Shown in pieces: positions 1-9,666 of a DNA stretch of 64,000 bases. Positions within the stretch are counted from its first letter, which is position 1. Each line of letters begins with the position of its first letter. The stretch spans positions 1-64,000 of the forward strand of contig NZ_JAOEGU010000014.1 in assembly GCF_025583945.1 (NCBI RefSeq). The letters run 5' to 3'. The notes beneath the pieces were generated by a model. It saw only the letters and a program-made list of their open reading frames with translations. It was not told the DNA's origin and ran no database searches. A program made the position numbers and the translations under genes. The DNA is from Methylobacter psychrophilus. Lineage in GTDB: Bacteria > Pseudomonadota > Gammaproteobacteria > Methylococcales > Methylomonadaceae.

Positions 1-168
1 TGAATCCCGGATTTCTTCACGTGAATCCCGGATTTCTTCACGTGAATCCCGGATTTCTTCACGTGAATCCCGGATTTCTTCACGTGAATCCCGGATTTCT
101 TCACGTGAATCCCGGATTTCTTCACGTGAATCCCGGATTTCTTCACGTAAATCCCGGGATTCTTCACA
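1..168. repeat. 21-bp tandem repeat array, 8 units
   Basis: Eight head-to-tail copies of the unit tgaatcccggatttcttcacg start at 1, 22, 43, 64, 85, 106, 127 and 148. The first seven are identical and the last has diverged. Each unit carries short inverted ends (gtgaa/ttcac). The length is a multiple of three, so several frames stay open: the plus strand reads NPGFLHV and the minus strand REEIRDS. None has a convincing start codon with a ribosome binding site. The array may continue left of the window. There are no spacers, so it is not CRISPR. Confidence 0.95.
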
Positions 169-344
169 TGCTTGGCACTAACCATATCCTGAGTCTGGCG
201 ACAGCCAGCTAAAAATTGGCACTATTTACCCAAAATATCCCGGCTCTTAAAAAAAATATTGCCTTTTACCTGACAGACAGTGCATTATTTAGCGGCGGAT
301 AATTTAACTAGACACTTATTTTCTGTTCAACGAGGATTGCCATC

Positions 345-1040
345 ATGACCAAGACACCAGTTATTCCTACTACCGATGCCGGTAAACGAGCACTTTTACA
401 ACATCTAAATAGCCAGTTAACGATCTATGCCACTATTTTGGAAATCAGTGCCGCTGATTTGACACAACTAAAAGCGGGGTTTGATTGGTTCGATTATTGC
501 CTTAAGCTGGAAGACGCTGCGCAAAACTATACCGATGGCATTTATGCTTTTAAACGGATAATCCGCGATGGCCCAAAAAGTACAGCGGTTAATTTACCTG
601 CGCCTCTGGTGATTACTACTGCGCCGACATCGGTACCTTACGGGGATATTATCGGCTTTATTGGTGCCTTGATTGTACGCATTAAGAAGCATAAAAATTA
701 TACTGAAGCGATTGGTAAAGCCTTGCATATCATCGCCCCACAAAGCCCCGGCCCGGATACTGCCACCTTGCAACCAGAGTTGACCGTTGATTTTAAAGGC
801 GGACATCCGGTTTTGCACTGGCAACATAATGGCACTGACGCTCTGGAGCTTGAAGCTGATTATGGCACAGGGACTTTTAGTTTGCTGACCATTAAAATGT
901 CACCCAGCTTTGAGGATCCCACGCCCTTGCCATCATTCGATACCGTGGCACTGTGGAAATATCGCGGCATTTACCGCCTGCGCGATAAACAGGTAGGACA
1001 ATGGAGTAAGGTGTTGGATGTTAGTGTTAAAGGTAACTAA
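345..1040 (+). CDS. Hypothetical protein, 231 aa
   Basis: I do not recognise this protein. It starts at an ATG preceded by an AACGAGGA-like ribosome binding site and has no signal peptide. Residues 1-85 look helical, 90-135 contain a more hydrophobic stretch (GDIIGFIGALIVRI), and the C-terminal third (150-228) is rich in W, Y, H and beta-prone residues and could be a beta-sandwich that reads a ligand or partner. It stands alone between the tandem array and a 450-bp non-coding stretch. Composition matches its neighbours. It is real as a gene because of its length, start context and typical amino-acid composition; its function is unknown. Confidence 0.7.
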   Translation: MTKTPVIPTTDAGKRALLQHLNSQLTIYATILEISAADLTQLKAGFDWFDYCLKLEDAAQNYTDGIYAFKRIIRDGPKSTAVNLPAPLVITTAPTSVPYGDIIGFIGALIVRIKKHKNYTEAIGKALHIIAPQSPGPDTATLQPELTVDFKGGHPVLHWQHNGTDALELEADYGTGTFSLLTIKMSPSFEDPTPLPSFDTVALWKYRGIYRLRDKQVGQWSKVLDVSVKGN

Positions 1041-1489
1041 ACGCATAGGGCAGGTTTTTTTCGTCGTAAGGTGCTGATGGATAATAACGCCGTGTTTTAA
1101 ATACCAGAGCTAATTGCTCCATTATGCCAGGCAAGGACATCGTTTTAAGCCGATACAGCTAACAATCGTTAATATTTTGAAGGGATATTATCTGTCAATA
1201 TCCAATTTATTTTAGCTAAAAATCTATAGCCACTTTACTTTGCCCTGCCTCCTTGTACCACTATCGATAAATTATTGATGCCGATTGGTAATCGGTATTG
1301 GAATACCCATACTATTTGCCAGTGCATAATTTTCCTTATATGGATATATAATATCCTGCGACTCCTTGATTATGGTGAGTCTTTCAGCTTGCCTATTTCA
1401 TAAAAAGGCCGAAAAACGCTGGTACACTTTAAAAATGCCTGAAAATACGCGCCACCGATAAATTACTCAACCTGTTATGAGGAAAAGCC
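1041..1489. other. Intergenic stretch with a degenerate copy of the dispersed repeat
   Basis: No gene is visible. The segment at about 1138-1229 resembles the ~100-bp dispersed palindromic repeat seen at 35.8 kb. It shares the blocks cgttttaagc, ttgaagggata, tatctgtcaa and aatctatag, but the left arm of the palindrome has decayed. The remainder is AT-rich and presumably carries the promoter of the downstream DUF308 gene. Confidence 0.55.
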
Positions 1490-2071
1490 ATGACCGAAAC
1501 AGAAAGCAGTACCATTGAAATAAAACAGCTAAAAAAGCAAATGCAGCATTACTTCCAGACCCATTGGAAATTATTTTTTGCGGAAGGTGTTTTCCTTATT
1601 ATCTTGGGCGCTATTGCCATTTTAATCCCGTATTTTTTTACCGTAGCGATAGTCGTCTCATTAGGCTGGATTCTTGTGCTTGGGGGTATATTTCTGCTTA
1701 CCCGGGCGTTGTTTTTTATACGTATGCCGGGTTCCGGCTTATGGCTGTTTATGGGCTTGTTACAACTGGTCATCGGTTATCTATTTCTGGCAAAACCGTT
1801 AGGCGGGGTGCTCACCTTAACCCTGTTAATGGCGCTATTTTTTACTTTGGAAGGTATCGCCAAGATTTCTTTCGCGCTAATGATGCGGCCATTAAACCAC
1901 TGGGGCTGGGTATTTTTTAGCGGGGTAACGGCGTTAATTTTGGCGCTGGTCATTTGGATGGGTTGGCCCGGAACAGCCGAATGGATATTAGGCCTGTTTT
2001 TTGGTATTAATCTGTTTTTTGGCGGCTGGTCATTAGTCAATATCAGCCTGCGCTACAAAGATAGCCAGTAA
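1490..2071 (+). CDS. HdeD/DUF308 family membrane protein
   Basis: This 193-aa inner-membrane protein has a short charged N-terminus (residues 1-25) followed by about six hydrophobic segments arranged as three hairpins, the pattern of the DUF308 (HdeD) family. E. coli HdeD is linked to acid resistance at high cell density, but the biochemical role of the family is unknown. The ATG is preceded by GAGGAAAAGCC, a good ribosome binding site. The last codons of the gene have been copied into the downstream tandem duplication at 2053-2255. It is followed by other membrane protein genes on the same strand, but after a 250-bp gap, so co-transcription is uncertain. Confidence 0.85.
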   Translation: MTETESSTIEIKQLKKQMQHYFQTHWKLFFAEGVFLIILGAIAILIPYFFTVAIVVSLGWILVLGGIFLLTRALFFIRMPGSGLWLFMGLLQLVIGYLFLAKPLGGVLTLTLLMALFFTLEGIAKISFALMMRPLNHWGWVFFSGVTALILALVIWMGWPGTAEWILGLFFGINLFFGGWSLVNISLRYKDSQ

Positions 2072-2255
2072 TAACCGGGCTTATCGTGCGCGCCTTTATA
2101 GGTATTAACAATCAACTCCTCTGGCGCGCGCGGCACGCCCTACGATGCGTTAAAGGCGCTACCAAGATAGCCAGTAACAGTAGGGCGTGCTGTGCGCGCC
2201 TTTACGGGTATTAAAACTTACACTCTCTGGCGCGCACGGCACGATGTGTTAAAGC
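2053..2255. repeat. Tandem ~100-bp duplication with GC-rich hairpins
   Basis: Unit 1 (2053-2158) begins inside the end of the DUF308 gene (ctacaaagatagccagtaa). Unit 2 (2159-2255) begins with the almost identical ctaccaagatagccagtaa. Each holds an inverted repeat: in unit 2, cgtgctgtgcgcgcc (2186-2200) pairs with ggcgcgcacggcacg (2229-2243), with one G-U mismatch. It looks like a REP/ERIC-like hairpin element duplicated together with the gene tail. It may act as a terminator or mRNA stabiliser. Confidence 0.8.
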
Positions 2256-2321
2256 ACCGCTATATTATTTTTTACGTGCTACCTTGGTTGGTAGCTCGTT
2301 TTCTCAAGGAAAAACAGCACA

Positions 2322-3032
2322 ATGCATCTTAAAGACCTGTCCATCACCAAGAAGCTGTCAATCATTTTGGCGCTTGCCGCCATTATCGTCGTCATTGGCC
2401 ATGAACTGGAGCTTTATCTTCCTAATTTGGAATTAAAGATTGAAAAGCTGGGCGCTTTTGCGCCACTCGGTTTTATTGTCTTATTTGTACTTTTGACACC
2501 GGTTTTTGTCTCGGTTGATACTCTCTGTTTTGCCGCAGGTTTATTATTTTCACTGGGAACCGCAGAGCTTTATATGGCTATAGCGACTTATCTGGCCTCT
2601 GCGCTTATTTTTTTTCTGGGTCGCTATTTAATTAAAGACCGGGTTATTAGCTTTATTTCCAAACATCAGCACTTGGCCGCTCTGGATACTGCGATTAACA
2701 GTCAGCCATTTAAGCTAATGTTTTTATTGCGACTAACACCGCTGCCGTTTGCGATGTTAAGTTATGCATTGGCGGTCACTCAGGTCAAATTTTGGACTTA
2801 TCTGGCCGCAACCAGCGGTATCCTGATTTACAATTGTAGTTTGGTGTACATGGGCTATACCACTAAACATCTGGCCGGCTTGGTCAGTGGATCAACGCAG
2901 CAGAGCGGTGTCTCTTATCCACTACTGGCACTAGGCGTTATCGTGTTATTAACCGTACTGTTTTATGTTACCAAAATAGCCGGTGAATCCATCAATCGAC
3001 TAAGCACAGAACCCTCCGGCCCCTCATGTTAA
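2322..3032 (+). CDS. TVP38/TMEM64 family (DedA-like, SNARE-associated) membrane protein
   Basis: A 236-aa polytopic protein. After a first membrane segment (about 12-32) comes the VTT-type core: a hydrophobic stretch at 44-65, the segment around LCFAAGLLFSLG, the FLGRYLIKDR motif near 98-108, and a re-entrant part with PFKLMFLLRLTPLPF, where the conserved R-x-x-P lies. The protein ends in a C-terminal membrane helix. Members are implicated in lipid scrambling or transport across the inner membrane; the substrate is unknown here. The start ATG follows CAAGGA. The stop overlaps the next gene by 7 nt, so the two are translationally coupled. Confidence 0.85.
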   Translation: MHLKDLSITKKLSIILALAAIIVVIGHELELYLPNLELKIEKLGAFAPLGFIVLFVLLTPVFVSVDTLCFAAGLLFSLGTAELYMAIATYLASALIFFLGRYLIKDRVISFISKHQHLAALDTAINSQPFKLMFLLRLTPLPFAMLSYALAVTQVKFWTYLAATSGILIYNCSLVYMGYTTKHLAGLVSGSTQQSGVSYPLLALGVIVLLTVLFYVTKIAGESINRLSTEPSGPSC

Positions 3033-4297
3033 TGGAGTTTTATCGCGGTATCCCACCGCTGTTATTACAATTTATCATGACCGTGGGCTTCTCTTTTGTG
3101 GTCGGTCTTGAGTTTCGCAGCTACCATCACGCCAATAACTACAAATTACATTTTGGTAGCACCCGTACTTTTGTCTTGATTGGCGTATTGGGTTTTATCC
3201 TTTATACCATGGACCCGAGTCGGTTATTGTTTGCGGCCGGCTTATTGTTGCTGGGCGCTTTGCTGTTGGTTTTTTACTGGCGACTCTCGGCAACGAAACA
3301 ATTTTCACTATTCAGTACCCTGTTTGCCCTATTGATTTATTTAATAGGCCCTATCACCAGCCTTTTCCCCGGTTGGTTTCTGGTACTTTTTATTGTCGTA
3401 CTCATTTTGATATTAAGTGAAAAAACGCTGATTCATCATTTTTCTGATCAACTGGCTAATGAAGAAATTGCCACACTGGCCAAATTTCTTGTTATTTCCG
3501 GTGTTATTTTGCCGTTACTACCCGACCAAGCCATCGCACCGATGCTACCGGTTACTTACTACCGGGTATGGCTTGCCGTTATTATCGTTTCCGGCTTTTC
3601 TTACTTAAGTTACTTGGTCAACAATTATTTCTTTAAAAGTCGCAGCCTGTTGATTACCGGACTATTGGGCGGACTTTATTCCAGCACAGCGGCCACTGTT
3701 GTTATCGGACGCCAGGCTCATGGCCTTGATAGTAGCTCAGGACGGAAAGTATCGTCAGCACTGATTATCGCCACCATCATGATGTATATCCGCTTGCTGG
3801 CGATTATTTTTGTGTTTGACAAAAGTGTGGCGATGCAATTATTGGCACCCTTCATTGTTATCATTTTTATTTCTTCATTGGCAGTTTTTGGCTTGTTAAC
3901 CGTTAGAAACCATGCCCCGGTATTACACGAAACCACTGAAGTAAAGCATCCTCTGGAGCTATCAACCGCTATTTTATTTGCGTTATTGTTTATGCTGTTT
4001 GCCTTTATCACGCAGTATGTCACCAGTAATTATGGTAGTCACGGCCTTAAATATATGGCTGTTATTGTCGGTTTTACTGATATTGATCCGTTTATTCTGT
4101 CATTACTCAGCGGCAAATTTATTGTCTCGGATTCGGCCCTTGTCTCTGCCGTGATATTGGCAAGCGGTAGTAATAATTTGCTAAAAGCCGCTTATGCCGT
4201 TGCTTTGGCAAGAAATCGTTCGGTCTTGTTTGGCGCGGCATGGCTGGCATTTTTATTTATCATCTCAATTTTATACACTTATAATTATGCCTGGTAA
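3026..4297 (+). CDS. MgtC/SapB-DUF4010 family membrane protein
   Basis: This 423-aa protein with about 11-12 predicted membrane segments has the MgtC/SapB-like N-terminus (VGFSFVVGLEFRS, then FGSTRTFVLIGVLGF) followed by the DUF4010 domain. In the latter, GGLYSSTAATVVIGRQA (about 212-228) and SALVSAVILASGSNNLLKA are the recognisable conserved polar motifs within helices. Family function is not established; a role in ion homeostasis is often suggested from the MgtC relationship. It overlaps the TVP38-like gene (ATGTTAA), so they form an operon. A second ATG two codons in is possible and makes no functional difference. Confidence 0.85.
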   Translation: MLMEFYRGIPPLLLQFIMTVGFSFVVGLEFRSYHHANNYKLHFGSTRTFVLIGVLGFILYTMDPSRLLFAAGLLLLGALLLVFYWRLSATKQFSLFSTLFALLIYLIGPITSLFPGWFLVLFIVVLILILSEKTLIHHFSDQLANEEIATLAKFLVISGVILPLLPDQAIAPMLPVTYYRVWLAVIIVSGFSYLSYLVNNYFFKSRSLLITGLLGGLYSSTAATVVIGRQAHGLDSSSGRKVSSALIIATIMMYIRLLAIIFVFDKSVAMQLLAPFIVIIFISSLAVFGLLTVRNHAPVLHETTEVKHPLELSTAILFALLFMLFAFITQYVTSNYGSHGLKYMAVIVGFTDIDPFILSLLSGKFIVSDSALVSAVILASGSNNLLKAAYAVALARNRSVLFGAAWLAFLFIISILYTYNYAW

Positions 4298-4401
4298 GAT
4301 CTTTTAAAATGTTTGGAACGGAGGTTCAATCCACATATAACTTTAAGGACTTACTGTTTACTTTTTTAACAACCAGCCAATCTTCGTAAGAGAGGTGATT
4401 T

Positions 4402-4761
4402 ATGGAACACCAAGGTAAAACCAAACTGATGACAAAAGTATTTATAGTGGGACTGATCATTGCGATATTCAGCTATTTATTTCACCCTGATGTCGGCCAA
4501 TTTAGCCTGATGGTAAACGGTGCACCGGTTGCCAGTCCGTTGCTGCATTTTGCGGCTATCCCGTCAGCTTTAGTGATCATGTTAATTACGGGGGTGCTAA
4601 TCGTGTTGTTGTTTTTAGGTGTTGGCATGTTCTTGTTTATGACGGCCGCCTTTATAGGCTTGCTGGGGATTGCCATTGTTGTACCCTTTTTCTGGCCAAT
4701 ACTGCTGATTATTTTTCTGATAATCGCCTTAACATCGTTTAACCCAAAAGCTAAACTCTGA
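4402..4761 (+). CDS. Small hydrophobic membrane protein, 119 aa
   Basis: Unrecognised. It has one membrane segment at 12-28 and two or three more at 52-115, separated by a short polar stretch (HPDVGQFSLMVNGAPVASP). The ATG follows AGAGAGGTGA, a strong ribosome binding site. It lies 104 bp after the DUF4010 gene on the same strand and ends at a terminator-like hairpin shared with the convergent peptidase gene. The mostly aliphatic C-terminus ends in a basic tail (NPKAKL). Confidence 0.65.
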   Translation: MEHQGKTKLMTKVFIVGLIIAIFSYLFHPDVGQFSLMVNGAPVASPLLHFAAIPSALVIMLITGVLIVLLFLGVGMFLFMTAAFIGLLGIAIVVPFFWPILLIIFLIIALTSFNPKAKL

Positions 4762-4766
4762 TTATC

Positions 4767-4789
4767 CAGGGCATACTGTGCATGCCCTG
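4767..4789. terminator. Hairpin between convergent genes
   Basis: An 8-bp perfect stem, cagggcat/atgccctg, with a 7-nt loop lies in the 29-bp gap between the convergent genes ending at 4761 and 4791. It is followed by ttaaattt on the plus strand. Position and structure suggest a bidirectional terminator. Confidence 0.6.
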
Positions 4790-4790
4790 C

Positions 4791-5492
4791 TTAAATTTCC
4801 AGACGGGCGCCATTAATTTTTAGCCAGACACTACAATCCCGGTAATTATGACAATACCTCTCAACGGTTTTCCAAAATAAGGGGGAATGGTTATGGTGCA
4901 GGATGTGACATAATTCATGAATGACCACATAATTAATAACCGAATCCGGTGCGATAATAATTTTCCAGTTGTATTGAATGCCTCCACTGGCATTACAACT
5001 CCCCCATCTGGATTTAAACGCTTTAATAATAACGGATGATGGCTTAACGCCAATAATTCTGGAATAGCTCTCCGTCTTTTGTCGCAACCCAAATTCGGCC
5101 TGCTGCTTATACCACTTAATCAGCATCTGCCTGATTGCCTTGCTATTATCGGCAGCTTTATCCCTGACTGACACCACCAGTTCGTCACTGTGCTGTGTAA
5201 TAGTCGGATAAAGTCCGGTTTCAATGGTTAACCGATGTTGTTTGCCCAGATAAGAAAAAGCTTCACCGGATACAAACTCTTTCGGTTTTATGGCAAAAAT
5301 TTCCTGATGTAGCGCCAGCTTTTCTTTTATCCAACGAGTCTTTTGAGTGACTAAATATTCAATGACAGCCATACTTAAGCGTTCGGGAACCATAACAAAT
5401 ACCTGACCTTTTTGTATTTTTATGGCTGAGGTTTTTCTTTTGGGAGATCGAATTATTTCGGCAACAAAGCCGTTTCCTTGTATGACAGTCAT
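4791..5492 (-). CDS. YgjP-like M48-related metallopeptidase (DUF45)
   Basis: A 233-aa protein of the YgjP/DUF45 family. The N-terminal half (1-90) is the typical beta-rich lead-in with RSPKRKTSAIKI. The family motif FKSRWGSC occurs near 160, followed by the zinc-binding HELCHILHHNHSPLFW segment near 190-205, where HExxH supplies two zinc ligands. Length is normal. It is a cytoplasmic zinc peptidase whose substrate is unknown. It is convergent with the gene to its left and divergent from the carbonic anhydrase gene to its right. Confidence 0.88.
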   Translation of the reverse strand: MTVIQGNGFVAEIIRSPKRKTSAIKIQKGQVFVMVPERLSMAVIEYLVTQKTRWIKEKLALHQEIFAIKPKEFVSGEAFSYLGKQHRLTIETGLYPTITQHSDELVVSVRDKAADNSKAIRQMLIKWYKQQAEFGLRQKTESYSRIIGVKPSSVIIKAFKSRWGSCNASGGIQYNWKIIIAPDSVINYVVIHELCHILHHNHSPLFWKTVERYCHNYRDCSVWLKINGARLEI

Positions 5493-5662
5493 GCAATGCC
5501 TTAAAAATCAGAGTGAGTGACTTAGGTAATTTATCGCTTCATAATATGATCAAGCGCCTGGGAAGCTGTTCTTAGGCAAGAATTGTACCTCGGAGTTAAA
5601 ACCATCCTTTATATCAGTATCCCATTTTTTTGGGTCCATGTTAAAAAATAAGGCCGTGTATT

Positions 5663-6202
5663 GTGTCAATCAGAAAATTTAATGATAAAGAGCCGAGCAT
5701 CGGTGAGTCTGTTTATATCGATGATAGCGCCGTTGTTATTGGCGATGTTACGCTAGGCAATGATGTATCCATTTGGCCTGCAACCGTCATCAGAGGCGAT
5801 GTTGAAAGTATCAAAATCGGTGATGGCAGCAATGTTCAGGATGGTTGTGTCTTGCATGTCTCTCATGCCGGCAAGTTTTCGCCCCAAGGTCATCCGTTAA
5901 CTATCGGCAAAGGTGTCACTATTGGCCATAGGGCCGTAGTACATGCTTGTACCATCGGCGATTATTGCCTGATTGGTATAGGCGCAATCATTATGGATGA
6001 CGCTGTTCTCGAAGATTATGTCATGCTGGGTGCAGGCTCGCTGGTTCCGCCAGGAAAAAAGCTGGAAAGCGGTTATTTATATGTTGGCTCTCCAGCCAAA
6101 CAGGCAAGACATTTAAAAGAATCCGAAAAAGAATTTTTGGAGTATTCGGCACAACAGTATGTGCACTTAAAAAATGAATATTTAAAGCAGGAAAAGACAT
6201 AA
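5663..6202 (+). CDS. Gamma-class carbonic anhydrase family protein (YrdA-like)
   Basis: This 179-aa left-handed beta-helix protein shows hexapeptide repeats from about residue 12 to 140 (such as VVIGDVTLGNDVSIWPATV and VTIGHRAVVHACTIGD). The metal-site histidines of the gamma carbonic anhydrase/YrdA family are visible in LHVSHAG, TIGHRA and VVHACTIG. A short C-terminal helix (HLKESEKEFLEYSAQQYVHLKNEYL) completes the fold. The start is GTG in gtgtcaatcag; no in-frame ATG with a better ribosome binding site exists near it. Function may be CO2 hydration or simply a structural homologue. It is convergent with aroE, with only 18 bp between. Confidence 0.9.
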   Translation: MSIRKFNDKEPSIGESVYIDDSAVVIGDVTLGNDVSIWPATVIRGDVESIKIGDGSNVQDGCVLHVSHAGKFSPQGHPLTIGKGVTIGHRAVVHACTIGDYCLIGIGAIIMDDAVLEDYVMLGAGSLVPPGKKLESGYLYVGSPAKQARHLKESEKEFLEYSAQQYVHLKNEYLKQEKT

Positions 6203-6220
6203 ATTTGAAAACCCGCTTTT

Positions 6221-7054
6221 TTACAACTTTCGTTCTTTATTAAGCAGCTCAATAACCGGTCGGGTTTTGGGGCGAATGCCTCGCCAGATAAAAAAGGCTT
6301 CTGCCGCCTGCTCTACCAGCATTCCCAAACCATCCAGACTTTTTAGCGCCTTATTTTCCTGCCCCCACTGTACAAAAACCGTCGGTTCGTTACTATAGGC
6401 AAGATCATAACAGATACCGTTTTTAACAAGTAAGGCTTCCGGCAAGGGCGGTAATTGACCACTCAAACTGGTTGAGGTGGCATTTATAATTAAATCAAAT
6501 TGCCGGCCTTTTAAATCGCTAAAACCACAGCCGGTAATTAAACCTTTAGCAGTAAATTCGCCAGCCAGATTAATGGCTTTATCAACAGTGCGATTCGCAA
6601 TAACGATGGAATGTACAGATTGCTCAAGAAGGGGAGCGATAATCCCTCTGCTTGCTCCACCTGCCCCCAAAATCAGGATCCGACTGCCTGCCAAAGTAAT
6701 ATCATGATTGCCGGTTAAATCAGTTACCAAGCCAATGCCATCGGTATTATCACCAAGAATTAAGCCATCCGTTTGTAACGCCAAGGTGTTAACCGCTTTG
6801 GCCATATAAGCACGTTCTGTTTTAACATCTGCATAAGCCCAGGCAAGTTCTTTCAGCGGAATGGTGCAATTTAAGCCCTTCCCGCCATTGGCAAAAAATG
6901 CTGCCACAGCCGCAGAAAACTGTTCAGCAGGAACATCTTGTGCCTTATAATCAAGCGTCTGGCCGGTTTGCTCGGCAAAAATCTTATGAATGCGTGGTGA
7001 TTTGCTGTGCTTAATGGGATGACCAAAAACAGCGTAGTGATCGACTATCATCAT
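6221..7054 (-). CDS. aroE: Shikimate dehydrogenase (NADP+)
   Basis: AroE reduces 3-dehydroshikimate to shikimate in aromatic amino-acid synthesis, in the cytoplasm. The 277-aa length is typical. The N-terminal substrate domain has the PIKHSKSPRIHK motif, the catalytic lysine in NCTIPLKE, and GDNTDG with the catalytic Asp. The Rossmann segment ILILGAGGASRGI is followed by NRT, which marks NADP preference. The C-terminus has DLAYS and LGMLVEQAAEAF. Its start overlaps the upstream membrane protein gene by 4 nt (ATGA), implying co-transcription. Confidence 0.97.
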   Translation of the reverse strand: MMIVDHYAVFGHPIKHSKSPRIHKIFAEQTGQTLDYKAQDVPAEQFSAAVAAFFANGGKGLNCTIPLKELAWAYADVKTERAYMAKAVNTLALQTDGLILGDNTDGIGLVTDLTGNHDITLAGSRILILGAGGASRGIIAPLLEQSVHSIVIANRTVDKAINLAGEFTAKGLITGCGFSDLKGRQFDLIINATSTSLSGQLPPLPEALLVKNGICYDLAYSNEPTVFVQWGQENKALKSLDGLGMLVEQAAEAFFIWRGIRPKTRPVIELLNKERKL

Positions 7055-7587
7055 GATTCTTCTGCTCTTTTTTCCAACCAGGATTGCGCCAGGATTGTTC
7101 CGGCAACAATTAATAGGGCGATAAATAATTCAATCCAGAAAAAATGTTGCCAGTGTGCGGCAATAATGGCGGACACTCCCAGAAAAATACCTACGACACT
7201 AAAACGCCAGCCGACTCGTAATCCGTCAAGAATGGTTGACTGCGCCAAGACCATCATAATAACCAACGCGGCATTTTCCCGGGTCATGTGATCCGTTTTT
7301 TGTAATAAAGAAACACCTTCCACCACCAGCAAAGACGTAAACCAATGAATGGATTGTTCCCGTAATATTTTCTTAAAATCAGTCATACGTTGCCTTGATT
7401 GCAGCCATCCAATAATTATTGCAAAAAAAGCAAACACAAAAACCATAATCATCCAGTACGCATAGCCGTCTATAGGCGAATAGTCGGTTATGCGCACACC
7501 GACCAGGGACAGGATAAGCAGCAAAATTAAAATAGGTTCTTCGGTATAAAAACGTCTTTGGGCTACACTGTCTTTGTCTTCTAACAT
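7051..7587 (-). CDS. Membrane protein of unknown function, 178 aa
   Basis: Unrecognised. Four to five membrane segments are visible (about 18-36, 42-60, 86-100, 110-140, 145-168), with a charged loop (QSRQRMTDFKKILREQ) after the second. It is the first gene of a two-gene unit with aroE (4-nt overlap). The C-terminus ends in a charged tail (EKRAEES), which suggests a cytoplasmic C-terminus. Nothing in the motifs indicates a substrate. Confidence 0.75.
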   Translation of the reverse strand: MLEDKDSVAQRRFYTEEPILILLLILSLVGVRITDYSPIDGYAYWMIMVFVFAFFAIIIGWLQSRQRMTDFKKILREQSIHWFTSLLVVEGVSLLQKTDHMTRENAALVIMMVLAQSTILDGLRVGWRFSVVGIFLGVSAIIAAHWQHFFWIELFIALLIVAGTILAQSWLEKRAEES

Positions 7588-7687
7588 GTCATAGGCTCTA
7601 CTTTAGATATCAGGAAAAATAGACGATTAATAAAAGCACCGCTAATCGTCATGAAAAAATACGGTAAAAAGCTACTGCGCTTAAATA

Positions 7688-8740
<1,053 letters not shown>

Positions 8741-8849
8741 TCAACGGCCTTTCCGATCAACGGATCAAAAAATTTATCGTATCAGGGAAACTACTTACTG
8801 ATATTTGAAAAATATAACAACCCTACACTAGTTTATTTTAGAGGACTTT

Positions 8850-9485
8850 ATGAACGTTAAACCCTACCTGTTATTTGGTTTTTTTTCAGCATTGATAGCG
8901 TTAATCCCCGTTACTCAAGTGATGGCAGCTGATTTACTACCTCCACAACAAGCCATAGAAGGCGCTTCATCAAAATTACAGCAAAAAATGCAGGATAAAA
9001 CCTTCATTAAGGATTTTGCAAAAGTTGCACATTTTGTTAATGAAGCTATCTTACCACATACCGATTTTGACAGAATCTCTTCATTGGTATTGGGTAAGCA
9101 CTGGAGAACAGCAACACCTGAGGAACGAAATCATTTTAAACAGGAGTTTCAAACACTCTTGGTAAGAACCTATTCACGTGCCTTTGTCGAGTTTAAAGAC
9201 TGGTCTATCCGCTATTTGCCCATTGAAATGGAAGGTGACGCGACAAAAGTTATCGTAAAAACAGAAGTATTACAGCCTGGCCTACAGCCTGTTGCCGTTA
9301 ATTACCGCATGTTCCTGAGTAATGGTGATTGGAAAGCCTACGATATTATGATTGAAGGCGTTAGTCTGGTAACTAACTACCGCACGACTTTTTCCAATGA
9401 AATTCAGACCAAGGGTTCATTAACCGCTGTTATTGATTCGTTAGCAAAACGTAATACCGAAGCGCTTGCCGCTAAAAATTCGTAA
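8850..9485 (+). CDS. mlaC: MlaC/Ttg2D family periplasmic phospholipid-binding protein
   Basis: A 211-aa secreted protein: a signal peptide (residues 1-27, ending VMAADLL), then the MlaC (tol_Tol_Ttg2) domain with FDRISSLVLGKHWRTATPEER, LLVRTYSRAFVEF and DWKAYDIMIEGVSLVTNYRTTF, all family hallmarks. MlaC ferries phospholipids between the outer-membrane MlaA and the inner-membrane MlaFEDB transporter. Unusually, no mlaFEDB genes lie beside it here. The ATG follows GAGGAC. The downstream gap carries two repeat elements and no clear terminator. Confidence 0.92.
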   Translation: MNVKPYLLFGFFSALIALIPVTQVMAADLLPPQQAIEGASSKLQQKMQDKTFIKDFAKVAHFVNEAILPHTDFDRISSLVLGKHWRTATPEERNHFKQEFQTLLVRTYSRAFVEFKDWSIRYLPIEMEGDATKVIVKTEVLQPGLQPVAVNYRMFLSNGDWKAYDIMIEGVSLVTNYRTTFSNEIQTKGSLTAVIDSLAKRNTEALAAKNS

Positions 9486-9496
9486 GTTTTAGTTTC

Positions 9497-9598
9497 CTGG
9501 ATAAATAATTTCGATGCTAACGGATACCATCCCTTGAAGGGATGTTATCCGTATGTGTATACAATCACATGAATTGGAAATTTAATTTCTGAAAGACT
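9497..9598. repeat. Dispersed palindromic repeat, copy 1 (inverted orientation)
   Basis: The central palindrome cggataccatcccttgaagggatgttatccg is flanked by ataaataatttc on the left and aatttaatttctgaaag on the right. Relative to the copies at 35.8 and 38.7 kb it is inverted. It begins about 12 bp after the mlaC stop and could serve as its transcript end. About 100 bp long with no coding capacity, it is a MITE- or REP-like element. Confidence 0.8.
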
Positions 9599-9666
9599 GG
9601 AGTTTATATTTTTTAGCCCCGCCATATCTATACCCTCAATCAAGCAGTATATGCTTCCAATGCTGA

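Noticed and set aside
1-168. CRISPR array
   Set aside because: Units are directly adjacent with no spacers and only 21 bp long, and no cas genes are present.
1-212. ORF made of repeated NPGFLHV units as a protein gene
   Set aside because: Open only because the 21-bp unit is a multiple of three; it begins with GTG inside the array with no ribosome binding site, and the other frames are also open.
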